From contig NZ_LT622360.1 in assembly GCF_900098925.1 (NCBI RefSeq), forward strand, positions 511,136 to 575,135: 64,000 bases of DNA, read 5' to 3'. Source of the stretch: Bacillus massiliglaciei (GTDB lineage Bacteria > Bacillota > Bacilli > Bacillales > DSM-1321). Below, piece after piece: positions 37,195 to 44,633 of this stretch. A program made the translations under genes and the position numbers. The stretch's first letter is position 1. Every line of letters starts with the position of its first letter. Under the pieces are notes generated by a model. The model saw only the letters and a program-made list of their open reading frames with translations, searched no databases and was not told where the DNA came from.

Positions 37195-37232
37195 AAGCAG
37201 CTGTGCCGGAAAAGGTACAGCTGCTTTAATCT
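37195..37232 (+). terminator. Second hairpin after ftsZ
   Basis: AAGCAGCTGT (37195-37204) pairs with ACAGCTGCTT (37217-37226). With the first hairpin it makes a tandem terminator that insulates spoIIG. Confidence 0.6.
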
Positions 37233-37352
37233 TTTCAGCATTTTTATATGACCTTCCCTTTTACATTCCTCGCTCAAAGAATTCCCTTTAAAATATATTT
37301 CTACAAAAAAATGAAAAAATATTGAAAACCTCTTAATGTTTGAGTACAAATA

Positions 37353-37386
37353 GTGACACACTTTCCTTTGAAAGGTAAGCTATACT
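37353..37386 (+). promoter_or_regulatory. spoIIG-type promoter (sigma-A with 22-bp spacer, Spo0A-dependent type)
   Basis: GTGACA (37353-37358) and TATACT (37381-37386) are 22 bases apart. The B. subtilis spoIIG promoter has the same abnormal 22-base spacing and needs phosphorylated Spo0A to be used by sigma-A. Perfect TGTCGAA boxes are not seen; TTTGAAA and TGTTTGA nearby are only weak candidates. Confidence 0.65.
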
Positions 37387-37423
37387 TTTTTCTAAGAGAA
37401 GCTTACAGGCTGGAGGGGAGGAT

Positions 37424-38353
37424 TTGTATTTATATTTAGATATTATTTGGTTATTAAACTGGATTTTTGACACTTTGCTTTTATATTGGACGTCCGTTCT
37501 CCTGAAGAGCAGGGTGTCACTGTGGAGGCTTGCTTTAGGCGGGTTTGCCGGCTCCCTGATCGTACTGTTAGCCTTTACTCCCTATTCAAAGTTTGCCGAA
37601 CATGTCCTGGTCAAAATATCTTTTTCGATTCTGATGGTGCTCATTGTATTTGGATACACCCGCTTAAAACATTTTTTTAAGGCGGCTGCCACTTTGTATT
37701 TTATAACCTTCTTATCCGGAGGAATATTGCTGGGGATGCACTACTTATTTGAAGAAAATATCTTGATGGCAAATCAGGCTATGGGATCAAGCATTAACCA
37801 ATATGGGGATCCTGTAAGCTGGATTTTCATTGCAGTGGGATTTCCGCTTGCCTGGCTATTCTCGAAACATACTCTGGACGGAATGGAAATAACCAAACTT
37901 AATCATCAGCAGATGGTTGAGGTTATTACAAAAATAGAGGGATTTGAGGGACGTTTCCAAGGGCTGATTGACAGCGGAAACCAATTGTATGATCCGTTAA
38001 GCGGAGCTCCGGTTATGATTATTTCTTTAAAAGGACTTGAATCGGACATGCCCGCGGATATGCTCCCTGTTTTTGTAGATCCGGAACAATGGATGAAAGA
38101 GGAGGAGAACGGCTACAATTGCTCCTGGGCGGGACGAATCCGGATTATTCCTTATAAGGTAATTGGACATGAACATCAGCTTCTGACTGCGGTAAAGCCG
38201 GATTTTGTGCAAATTATCCAAGGCGAAAAAGAGTACCGTTTGACTAAAGTACTTGTTTCTTTTTCAAATTTGCAGCTTTCCTCAGATAAAAGCTATCAAT
38301 GTATCATCCATCCTAAAATGCTGACGGGAATTCCGGGAAGCAACGCTTCATAA
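37424..38353 (+). CDS. spoIIGA: Sporulation sigma-E factor-processing peptidase SpoIIGA
   Basis: A 309-residue membrane aspartic protease that cleaves pro-sigma-E in the mother cell in response to the forespore signal SpoIIR. Five N-terminal helices (about residues 5-150) precede the protease domain with DSGN; Asp is at about residue 183, the same place as the catalytic Asp of B. subtilis. TTG at 37424 follows GGAGGGGAGG. It forms the spoIIG operon with sigE, 36 bases downstream. Confidence 0.95.
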   Translation: MYLYLDIIWLLNWIFDTLLLYWTSVLLKSRVSLWRLALGGFAGSLIVLLAFTPYSKFAEHVLVKISFSILMVLIVFGYTRLKHFFKAAATLYFITFLSGGILLGMHYLFEENILMANQAMGSSINQYGDPVSWIFIAVGFPLAWLFSKHTLDGMEITKLNHQQMVEVITKIEGFEGRFQGLIDSGNQLYDPLSGAPVMIISLKGLESDMPADMLPVFVDPEQWMKEEENGYNCSWAGRIRIIPYKVIGHEHQLLTAVKPDFVQIIQGEKEYRLTKVLVSFSNLQLSSDKSYQCIIHPKMLTGIPGSNAS

Positions 38354-38389
38354 CACGCAGCAAATGAAATATATGAAGGGGGTTTATTT

Positions 38390-39109
38390 GTGAAGAAATT
38401 TATTCTTCGCCTCAATTACTATTGGTATAAACTGCTGTTCAAACTTGGGCTGAAAACGGATGAAGTTTTTTATATTGGAGGAAGTGAGGCTCTTCCGCCT
38501 CCGCTATCAAAGGAGGAGGAATTGGTCTTAATCAATAAACTTCCTAAAGGGGATCAAGCGGCAAGGTCAATTTTGATTGAACGAAATCTGCGGCTTGTTG
38601 TCTATATTGCCAGGAAATTTGAAAATACCGGGATTAATATTGAAGATTTGATCAGCATCGGTACAATCGGTCTTATAAAGGCTGTTAATACATTTAATCC
38701 AGAAAAGAAAATTAAGCTGGCTACATATGCCTCCAGATGCATTGAGAATGAAATACTGATGTACCTGAGAAGAAATAATAAAATTCGCTCTGAGGTTTCA
38801 TTTGATGAGCCCCTTAACATTGACTGGGATGGAAATGAGCTCCTGCTTTCAGATGTTTTAGGTACAGATGATGATATTATCACGAAAGACCTGGAGGCAA
38901 ATGTAGATAAAAAACTGCTTATTAAAGCGCTGACCCAGCTTTCCGACAGAGAAAAACAAATTATGGAGCTTAGATTCGGCCTTGCCGGCGAGGAAGAAAA
39001 AACACAGAAGGATGTTGCAGATATGCTGGGGATTTCACAGTCCTATATTTCCAGGCTGGAAAAACGGATCATAAAAAGGTTAAGAAAAGAATTTAATAAA
39101 ATGGTTTGA
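38390..39109 (+). CDS. sigE: RNA polymerase sporulation sigma factor SigE
   Basis: A 239-residue sigma-70 family factor, the first mother-cell sigma factor, made as an inactive precursor. The N-terminal pro-region (about 27 residues, amphipathic, ending near [17 protein letters not shown]) is present. Regions 2 ([33 protein letters not shown]) and 4 ([27 protein letters not shown]) are intact. The GTG at 38390 follows GAAGGGGG. Length equals the B. subtilis protein. Confidence 0.97.
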   Translation: MKKFILRLNYYWYKLLFKLGLKTDEVFYIGGSEALPPPLSKEEELVLINKLPKGDQAARSILIERNLRLVVYIARKFENTGINIEDLISIGTIGLIKAVNTFNPEKKIKLATYASRCIENEILMYLRRNNKIRSEVSFDEPLNIDWDGNELLLSDVLGTDDDIITKDLEANVDKKLLIKALTQLSDREKQIMELRFGLAGEEEKTQKDVADMLGISQSYISRLEKRIIKRLRKEFNKMV

Positions 39110-39189
39110 TTTTTTCAGCAGAGTTGTGATTACAGCAAGGGCTGGCGTTAAACTCTCTAATGATAAAATTTTTTCAGAATAGCATTTAT

Positions 39190-39218
39190 GCATATTTTTC
39201 CCTCCCGCGGAGATACTG
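39190..39218 (+). promoter_or_regulatory. Sigma-F/G-type promoter of sigG
   Basis: GCATA (39190-39194), a 14-base spacer, then GGAGATACTG (39209-39218), close to the forespore sigma-F consensus (GYWTA, about 15 bases, GGNRANANT). sigG is first transcribed by sigma-F in B. subtilis. It lies 37 bases before the sigG start. Confidence 0.6.
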
Positions 39219-39254
39219 ATTTTTGTACAGCGCTCCTGTGAGGAGGGAATTAAT

Positions 39255-40034
39255 TTGTCTCGAAACAAGGTTGAAATCTGCGGAGTCGATACATCAAAAT
39301 TACCGGTTTTAAAAAATGAAGAAATGAGAAAGCTCTTTAAAGAAATGCACGAAGGCGATATTTCAGCTAGAGAAAAACTGGTAAACGGGAATCTTAGACT
39401 CGTATTGAGCGTGATTCAGCGCTTCAATAACCGAGGGGAATATGTAGATGATCTATTTCAGGTAGGCTGTATAGGATTAATGAAGTCAATTGATAACTTT
39501 GATTTAGGGCAGAATGTCAAATTCTCGACATATGCAGTCCCAATGATTATAGGGGAAATCAGACGATACTTGCGCGATAATAACCCAATCAGAGTTTCCC
39601 GTTCTCTGAGAGATATCGCCTATAAGGCATTGCAGGTAAAGGAAAAATTGATCAGTCAGACTCTTAGAGAGCCGACTGCTGAGGAAATAGCAAGAGTATT
39701 GGATGTTCCTCATGAAGAAATTGTTTTTGCCTTAGACGCCATTCAGGATCCCGTTTCACTGTTTGAACCGATTTACAATGACGGAGGGGATCCCATATAT
39801 GTCCTTGACCAGCTAAGCGATGAAAAGAATAAGGACAGTACATGGATTGATGAGATCGCCATTAATGAAGGAATGAGGCGATTGAATGAAAGGGAAAAAA
39901 TGATACTTAGAAAACGGTTTTTTCAAGGAAAAACCCAAATGGAGGTTGCAGAGGAAATTGGAATTTCTCAAGCCCAGGTTTCCCGTCTTGAAAAGGCAGC
40001 TATCCGTCAAATGAATAAAAATATTCAGCAATAA
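39255..40034 (+). CDS. sigG: RNA polymerase sporulation sigma factor SigG
   Basis: A 259-residue sigma factor controlling late forespore genes. The N-terminal MSRNKVEICGVDTSKLPVL block is diagnostic of SigG. Region 2 (NGNLRLVLSVIQRFNNRGEY, DLFQVGCIGLMKSIDNFD) and region 4 (LNEREKMILRKRFFQGKTQ, ISQAQVSRLEKAA) are complete. It starts with TTG at 39255 after GAGGAGGGAAT. It follows sigE, as in B. subtilis, with its own forespore promoter between. Confidence 0.97.
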   Translation: MSRNKVEICGVDTSKLPVLKNEEMRKLFKEMHEGDISAREKLVNGNLRLVLSVIQRFNNRGEYVDDLFQVGCIGLMKSIDNFDLGQNVKFSTYAVPMIIGEIRRYLRDNNPIRVSRSLRDIAYKALQVKEKLISQTLREPTAEEIARVLDVPHEEIVFALDAIQDPVSLFEPIYNDGGDPIYVLDQLSDEKNKDSTWIDEIAINEGMRRLNEREKMILRKRFFQGKTQMEVAEEIGISQAQVSRLEKAAIRQMNKNIQQ

Positions 40035-40047
40035 AGCTTCTGTTAAT

Positions 40048-40108
40048 CGGTAAAGTGATGAGGACAGTGCAGCAAGATCTTTTTCGTTTGCACTGTCTGT
40101 CCTTACCG
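40048..40108 (+). terminator. Hairpin after sigG
   Basis: GACAGTGCA (40063-40071) pairs with TGCACTGTC (40089-40097), extended by outer CGGTAA/TTACCG pairing. No T run follows directly; TTTTTTATTT comes 15 bases later. Confidence 0.4.
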
Positions 40109-40237
40109 GTCTGCAGAGAGCTTTTTTATTTGCCCTCTGGGGAATTATCATTGTTTTCTTGATCTGTTCATATACATAAGAAATACGGAACGTGCGACTG
40201 CCGTTAAAGTTGTGACGAATAGGAGATGACTGAAACG

Positions 40238-40507
40238 ATGTTCAGGATTTCTGAATTCCAGATTAAAGATATTGTTAACATTGCGGACGGACGTAAACTG
40301 GGAAATCTGGCTGATTTAGAGATTAACGTATCAACTGGAAAGATAGAAGCTATTGTAGTAGCCAACAGCGGCAGGTTTATGGGCTTTTTTTCTAGGGAAC
40401 AGGATATCGTTATTCCGTGGCATAAAATCAAAAAGATTGGTTCGGATGTGATTCTGGTTGAATATTTCACACCGACTCAGCCTCACCTAACTGAAGAAAG
40501 GTTTTAA
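40238..40507 (+). CDS. ylmC: PRC-barrel YlmC/YmxH family sporulation protein
   Basis: An 89-residue PRC-barrel protein (YlmC/YmxH family), start MFRISEFQIKDIVN. Its role is unknown; family members are common in spore formers. ATG 40238 is chosen because AGGAG (40221-40225) is directly adjacent to the earlier in-frame ATG at 40226 and 12 bases from this one. It follows sigG without the ylmA ABC-ATPase gene present in B. subtilis. Confidence 0.85.
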   Translation: MFRISEFQIKDIVNIADGRKLGNLADLEINVSTGKIEAIVVANSGRFMGFFSREQDIVIPWHKIKKIGSDVILVEYFTPTQPHLTEERF

Positions 40508-40558
40508 GCGGCGATTCGCGTTATAGTATGGTACACTAGAACAAAAAAGAGGTAAAAG

Positions 40559-41380
40559 ATGAAGGAACCATTCATTTTATCAAAAGATCAATTTTTGCTG
40601 ATTGAAGACTGGACGGCTGAAGATCCGAGACTGACAGCAGGATTTACAACAAAGAACGGCGGAATCGGAAAGACACCCTATTTTTCATTGAACACAGGTT
40701 TCCATGTTGGAGACTTGGAAGAGGATGTTAGGGGAAACCGTCAGATACTAGCAAAGGAATTAGATTTTCCTATAGAAAACTGGACAGGGGCAGAGCAGAC
40801 ACACGACATACGGATTGTAAAAGTAAAGAGTGCCGATTCAGGCAAGGGGGCATCAGATTATACATCAGGATTCCTTGCCACTGACGGATTATACACTTCT
40901 GACAGAAATGTTTTGCTTACGCTCTGCTTTGCTGATTGTGTTCCGTTATTTTTTTATGCTCCAAAGCACGTAATGGTTGGGACTGCCCATGCTGGCTGGA
41001 AGGGGACAGTTTCTGATATTGCGGGAGAGATGATCCGTCGATGGAATGAGGAAGGAATTGCTTCAGAAGATATTTTTGCGGCAATCGGTCCGTCCATTTG
41101 CCGCAATTGCTACATAGTAGATGACCGTGTAATGAGCAGAGTGCAAAAATTGCTGGAAGATAGTGACGAAAAGCCATATAATTTAATTAGTCATGGTCAA
41201 TTTCAGCTTGACTTAAAAATGATGAATCAAATGCTGATTGAAAAGGCTGGTGTCCCTAAGGACCAGATACAAATATCTTCTTTATGTACAAGCTGCCATC
41301 AGGATTTGTTTTTTTCCCATCGAAGAGATAAGGGAAAGACAGGAAGAATGCTGGGTTTTATCGGTTGGAAGGAGGACTAA
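40559..41380 (+). CDS. pgeF: Laccase-domain protein YlmD (PgeF/multicopper polyphenol oxidase family)
   Basis: A 273-residue protein of the YlmD/YfiH family. Metal-ligand residues are kept: His in EQTHDIRIV, Cys in LCFADCVPLFF and His in GTAHAGWKGT. Members act on purine nucleosides (adenosine and inosine phosphorolysis or deamination) and, in E. coli, prevent wrong amino acids in peptidoglycan precursors. Position before sepF, divIVA and the division genes is conserved. AAAAGAGGT precedes the ATG. ylmE follows after 6 bases. Confidence 0.9.
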   Translation: MKEPFILSKDQFLLIEDWTAEDPRLTAGFTTKNGGIGKTPYFSLNTGFHVGDLEEDVRGNRQILAKELDFPIENWTGAEQTHDIRIVKVKSADSGKGASDYTSGFLATDGLYTSDRNVLLTLCFADCVPLFFYAPKHVMVGTAHAGWKGTVSDIAGEMIRRWNEEGIASEDIFAAIGPSICRNCYIVDDRVMSRVQKLLEDSDEKPYNLISHGQFQLDLKMMNQMLIEKAGVPKDQIQISSLCTSCHQDLFFSHRRDKGKTGRMLGFIGWKED

Positions 41381-41386
41381 TCCAAA

Positions 41387-42064
41387 TTGAAAGTTGCAGA
41401 TCAATTAAAAATCATCGAGAGACAAATAGAGGAAGCCTGTCTGAAAACCGGCAGGGAAAGCAATGAAATCACAATCATAGCAGTGACTAAATATGTTTCT
41501 GCAGCACGTGCCAAAGAAGCTTTAGAAGCAGGAATCACGAATCTGGGCGAAAACCGGGATGAAGGTCTACTTGATAAATATGAAGTTTTGAAAGACGAGC
41601 CTAACTGGCATTTTATTGGAACGCTTCAAACCAGAAAAGTAAAAAAAATAATTGATAAGGTCTCATATATTCATTCACTGGACCGGATTTCTCTTGCAGA
41701 AGAAATACACAAACGTGCCAAAGAACCGATAAAATGTTTAGTGCAGGTTAATATATCCGGAGAAGATACAAAGCATGGGATGCCTCGTGAGGATGTAATG
41801 GATTTTATCCGGGATATCAGCGCATACGACCGAGTAATTGTCTCCGGTCTGATGACAATGGCTCCGCTGACAGATGATAAAGAACAAATCAGATCCTGTT
41901 TTCGCCGATTGAAGGAACTTCAGGCTGAAGTGCAGGAAGCCCGCTTTAGCAATGCTCCGTGTACTGAACTGTCAATGGGAATGTCCAATGATTTCCCTAT
42001 CGCGATTGAAGAAGGCGCAACCATGATCCGTATTGGGACTGCATTGGTGGGCAAAGAAATTTAA
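41387..42064 (+). CDS. ylmE: YggS family PLP-binding protein YlmE
   Basis: A 225-residue single-domain TIM-barrel protein that binds pyridoxal 5'-phosphate through the Lys in [10 protein letters not shown]; family members maintain vitamin B6 and amino-acid balance and have no known catalytic reaction. [20 protein letters not shown] and RIGTALVG at the C terminus form the phosphate site. The start is TTG at 41387 with GGAAGGAGG upstream. It belongs to the ylmD-ylmE-sepF-ylmG-ylmH transcript. Confidence 0.93.
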   Translation: MKVADQLKIIERQIEEACLKTGRESNEITIIAVTKYVSAARAKEALEAGITNLGENRDEGLLDKYEVLKDEPNWHFIGTLQTRKVKKIIDKVSYIHSLDRISLAEEIHKRAKEPIKCLVQVNISGEDTKHGMPREDVMDFIRDISAYDRVIVSGLMTMAPLTDDKEQIRSCFRRLKELQAEVQEARFSNAPCTELSMGMSNDFPIAIEEGATMIRIGTALVGKEI

Positions 42065-42076
42065 GGAGGAGATTGG

Positions 42077-42541
42077 ATGTCGCTTGTAACAAAATTAAAA
42101 TCTCTTTTCGCACTGGAAGATGAATATGAATACAGAGAAGAAATTGTGGAAGAAGAGCCGGAGGATTCCAAACAGCCGAAATCGACTAAATATGCTTCTT
42201 CTTCAACAACTTCAGGGGCTGCCAATCAAAATGTCGTAAGTTTGCAAAGTGTTCAGAAATCCTCTAAGGTAGTATTATTAGAGCCGCGGGCCTACGCAGA
42301 AGCGCAAGAAGTTGCGGATCATTTGAAGAACAGACGCGCTGTCGTAGTTAATTTGCAGCGTATACAGCATGAACAAGGAAAAAGAATTGTGGATTTTCTG
42401 AGCGGAACGGTTTATGCAATAAGCGGCGATATTCAAAAAATAGGCACGGATATTTTCCTCTGCACCCCTGACAACGTGGATGTATCAGGAAATATTACCG
42501 GTCTGGCGGCAGAAGAAGGATTTGATGAAACGAGGTGGTAA
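42077..42541 (+). CDS. sepF: Cell division protein SepF
   Basis: A 154-residue FtsZ-binding protein that helps arrange FtsZ filaments and anchors them by its N-terminal amphipathic helix ([13 protein letters not shown]). A variable acidic linker (about 15-60) precedes the globular SepF domain (about 62-142: [39 protein letters not shown]). AAGGAGGAG precedes the ATG. It sits between ylmE and ylmG in the conserved ylm operon. Confidence 0.95.
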   Translation: MSLVTKLKSLFALEDEYEYREEIVEEEPEDSKQPKSTKYASSSTTSGAANQNVVSLQSVQKSSKVVLLEPRAYAEAQEVADHLKNRRAVVVNLQRIQHEQGKRIVDFLSGTVYAISGDIQKIGTDIFLCTPDNVDVSGNITGLAAEEGFDETRW

Positions 42542-42547
42542 TAGTAA

Positions 42548-42811
42548 ATGATCGTATTATATAATGTGTTAAGCTATTTGCTGGAAATCTATTCAATCGC
42601 CTTGATTGTTTACATTTTCATGTCATGGTTTCCAAATGCAAGAGAATCAGCGATTGGACAGATGCTGACCCGTATTTGCGAACCGTATTTAGAACAGTTC
42701 AGACGTTTTATCCCGCCGCTGGGGATGATCGACTTTTCACCGATTGTTGCCTTGCTTGTGCTCCGTTTTGCCGGAGCCGGTTTGAATCAAGTCTTCAATT
42801 GGATTGCCTGA
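42548..42811 (+). CDS. ylmG: YggT family membrane protein YlmG
   Basis: An 87-residue protein with two membrane helices (about 4-26 and 60-82) and the YggT signature SWFPNARES...[16 protein letters not shown] between them. Members are linked to division or nucleoid placement in other bacteria and plastids; the mechanism is unknown. It starts 6 bases after the sepF stop. Confidence 0.9.
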   Translation: MIVLYNVLSYLLEIYSIALIVYIFMSWFPNARESAIGQMLTRICEPYLEQFRRFIPPLGMIDFSPIVALLVLRFAGAGLNQVFNWIA

Positions 42812-42859
42812 GTTTAGTGAGTTCCCAGAATTAGAGTATGTGGCGAGAGGTGTTTTATC

Positions 42860-43633
42860 ATGAGTATTTACCAGCATTACCGGCCGGATGAAAAAGAGTT
42901 CATTGATCAGTCATTGGGATGGATTGATTTGGTTAAGAGAAACTATTCTCCTAAATTGACTGATTTTCTTGATCCGCGCCAGCAGCAAATCCTCACAGCC
43001 ATTTTAGGAAACGATCCGGAAGCGGGACTGGAATTTTTCGGGGGCGGGGATCAGGCTGAAAGAAAGAGAGCCCTCCTTTACCCGGATTATTTGACTCCTC
43101 AGCTTTCAGATTTTCAGCTCGCTTTATATGAAGTGGTCTATCCGAGTAAATTTGTAACACTGGATCACCGGCAAGTGCTTGGCAGCTTAATGTCGCTTGG
43201 ATTAAAGCGTGAAAAGTTCGGCGACATTCTTATTGCAAAACATCAGGTGCAATTTGCTGCAAGTGAAGAAATAGGTGATTATATACGTGCAAATTTGAAC
43301 AAGATCGGACAAGCTTCTGTGACTGTCAAAAGAATTCCGTTAGAAAAAATAGCGGCAGAAGCCGAATCATGGATTGAACAAACCTGTACGGTAAGCTCTT
43401 TGAGATTGGACGCTGTTTTATCGACAATTTTAAATATTTCGCGTCAAAAATCTCAAGCTCTGATTGCAGGCGGAAAAGTAAAGCTGAACTTTAAGCAAAC
43501 TGAATCTGTTACGGAGGACTGTTGTGAAGGAGATATACTTTCCGTCAGAGGGTATGGGCGCTGTAAGGTTTTTTCTATAGAAGGGAAAACGAAAAAAGAT
43601 AAATGGAGAATTAATATAGGCAAAAAAAAATAA
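42860..43633 (+). CDS. ylmH: S4-domain RNA-binding protein YlmH
   Basis: A 257-residue protein with an N-terminal YlmH domain (about 1-160) and a C-terminal S4 RNA-binding domain (about 180-245: SLRLDAVLSTILNISRQKSQ). Recent work in B. subtilis links YlmH to ribosome quality control alongside RqcP; that is family knowledge. GAGAGGTG precedes the ATG. It ends the ylm operon before divIVA. Confidence 0.9.
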   Translation: MSIYQHYRPDEKEFIDQSLGWIDLVKRNYSPKLTDFLDPRQQQILTAILGNDPEAGLEFFGGGDQAERKRALLYPDYLTPQLSDFQLALYEVVYPSKFVTLDHRQVLGSLMSLGLKREKFGDILIAKHQVQFAASEEIGDYIRANLNKIGQASVTVKRIPLEKIAAEAESWIEQTCTVSSLRLDAVLSTILNISRQKSQALIAGGKVKLNFKQTESVTEDCCEGDILSVRGYGRCKVFSIEGKTKKDKWRINIGKKK

Positions 43634-43715
43634 TCATAGAGATACAGGGTTTATTATTTTTTTGTCGAATGGTAGACTTAGGTAGTGTAAGAGAAGAAAT
43701 TTTGGAGGTGCCGTA

Positions 43716-44231
43716 ATGCCCTTAACCCCTATAGATATACATAATAAAGAATTTAGCAAGGCTTTTCGCGGGTATGATGAAGACGAAGTAAATGAATTTC
43801 TTGATCAAATCATCAAAGATTATGAATTGATTTTAAGAGAAAAAAAGGATTTAGAAAGCAAACTTGAAGAAACGCATGATCGCCTTGGTCATTTTAATAA
43901 TATCGAGGGAGCCTTGAATAAGTCCATTCTTGTTGCACAGGAAGCTGCTGAGGAAGTAAAGCGGAATGCACAGAAAGAAGCTAAGCTTATTCTGAAGGAA
44001 GCGGAAAAGAATGCTGACAGGATTGTAAATGAATCATTGGTTAAGGCAAGGAAGATTGCTATGGACATTGAAGATTTGAAAAAACAATCCAAAGTGTTCC
44101 GCACCCGTTTCAAAATGCTGGTCGAGGCACAGCTTGACCTCTTGGACAGCGAAGATTGGGATCATCTGCTTGAATACGAAGTGGATGCTTCAGATATGGA
44201 ACTGCATACCGGCGGGAAAGAAGAAAATTAA
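43716..44231 (+). CDS. divIVA: Septum/pole-determining protein DivIVA
   Basis: A 171-residue coiled-coil protein that binds negatively curved membrane at septa and poles and recruits MinJ and RacA partners. The N-terminal lipid-binding domain (PLTPIDIHNKEFSKAFRGYD, DEVNEFLDQIIKDYE) is typical, followed by two coiled-coil segments to about residue 150. TTGGAGGTG precedes the ATG. It is separated from ylmH by 82 bases and probably has its own promoter. Confidence 0.95.
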   Translation: MPLTPIDIHNKEFSKAFRGYDEDEVNEFLDQIIKDYELILREKKDLESKLEETHDRLGHFNNIEGALNKSILVAQEAAEEVKRNAQKEAKLILKEAEKNADRIVNESLVKARKIAMDIEDLKKQSKVFRTRFKMLVEAQLDLLDSEDWDHLLEYEVDASDMELHTGGKEEN

Positions 44232-44238
44232 ACTGCCC

Positions 44239-44268
44239 TTGACTGTAAGCACTTTTATCGCATATAAT
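44239..44268 (+). promoter_or_regulatory. Sigma-A promoter of the ileS T-box transcript
   Basis: TTGACT (44239-44244), an 18-base spacer, and TATAAT (44263-44268), just after divIVA. Confidence 0.75.
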
Positions 44269-44284
44269 TCATAACAATAATCTA

Positions 44285-44573
44285 ATATGAAAAGCTGACT
44301 ATGACAGGGACAGTAAATGCTCCATAGTTCTTTTTTAGCGAACCGGGGATGGTGGGAGCCCGGCAAAGAAAAGGCGTATTGAATATCACCCTCGAGTTCC
44401 GAATAGAACACTGCTTTTGCAGTCAGTAAATAAGGCGCTTCATTCACGTTACGGATGTTTGAGTGAACAGGACAGAACCTTTTAAGGAAGAGGAAATCCT
44501 GTTTAACTAGGGTGGTACCACGGGAAGCATAGCTCTCTCGTCCCTTTTGGGATGAGGGGCTTTTTTTATTGTC
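44285..44573 (+). promoter_or_regulatory. T-box leader (Ile) controlling ileS
   Basis: The hallmark T-box sequence AGGGTGGTACCACGGG is at about 44510-44525, followed by a terminator hairpin (CGTCCC/GGGATG core, 44533-44569) with a TTTTTTT tail. In stem I, GAATATCACC near 44380 places an ATC (isoleucine) triplet in the likely specifier loop, matching the downstream gene. Uncharged tRNA-Ile would favour the antiterminator and allow ileS expression. Confidence 0.93.
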
Positions 44574-44633
44574 CGGAAACTGTTGCCTTTGCTTTTCTTT
44601 TACATTTATATTCAAAAATTGGAGGAAGAAGAG

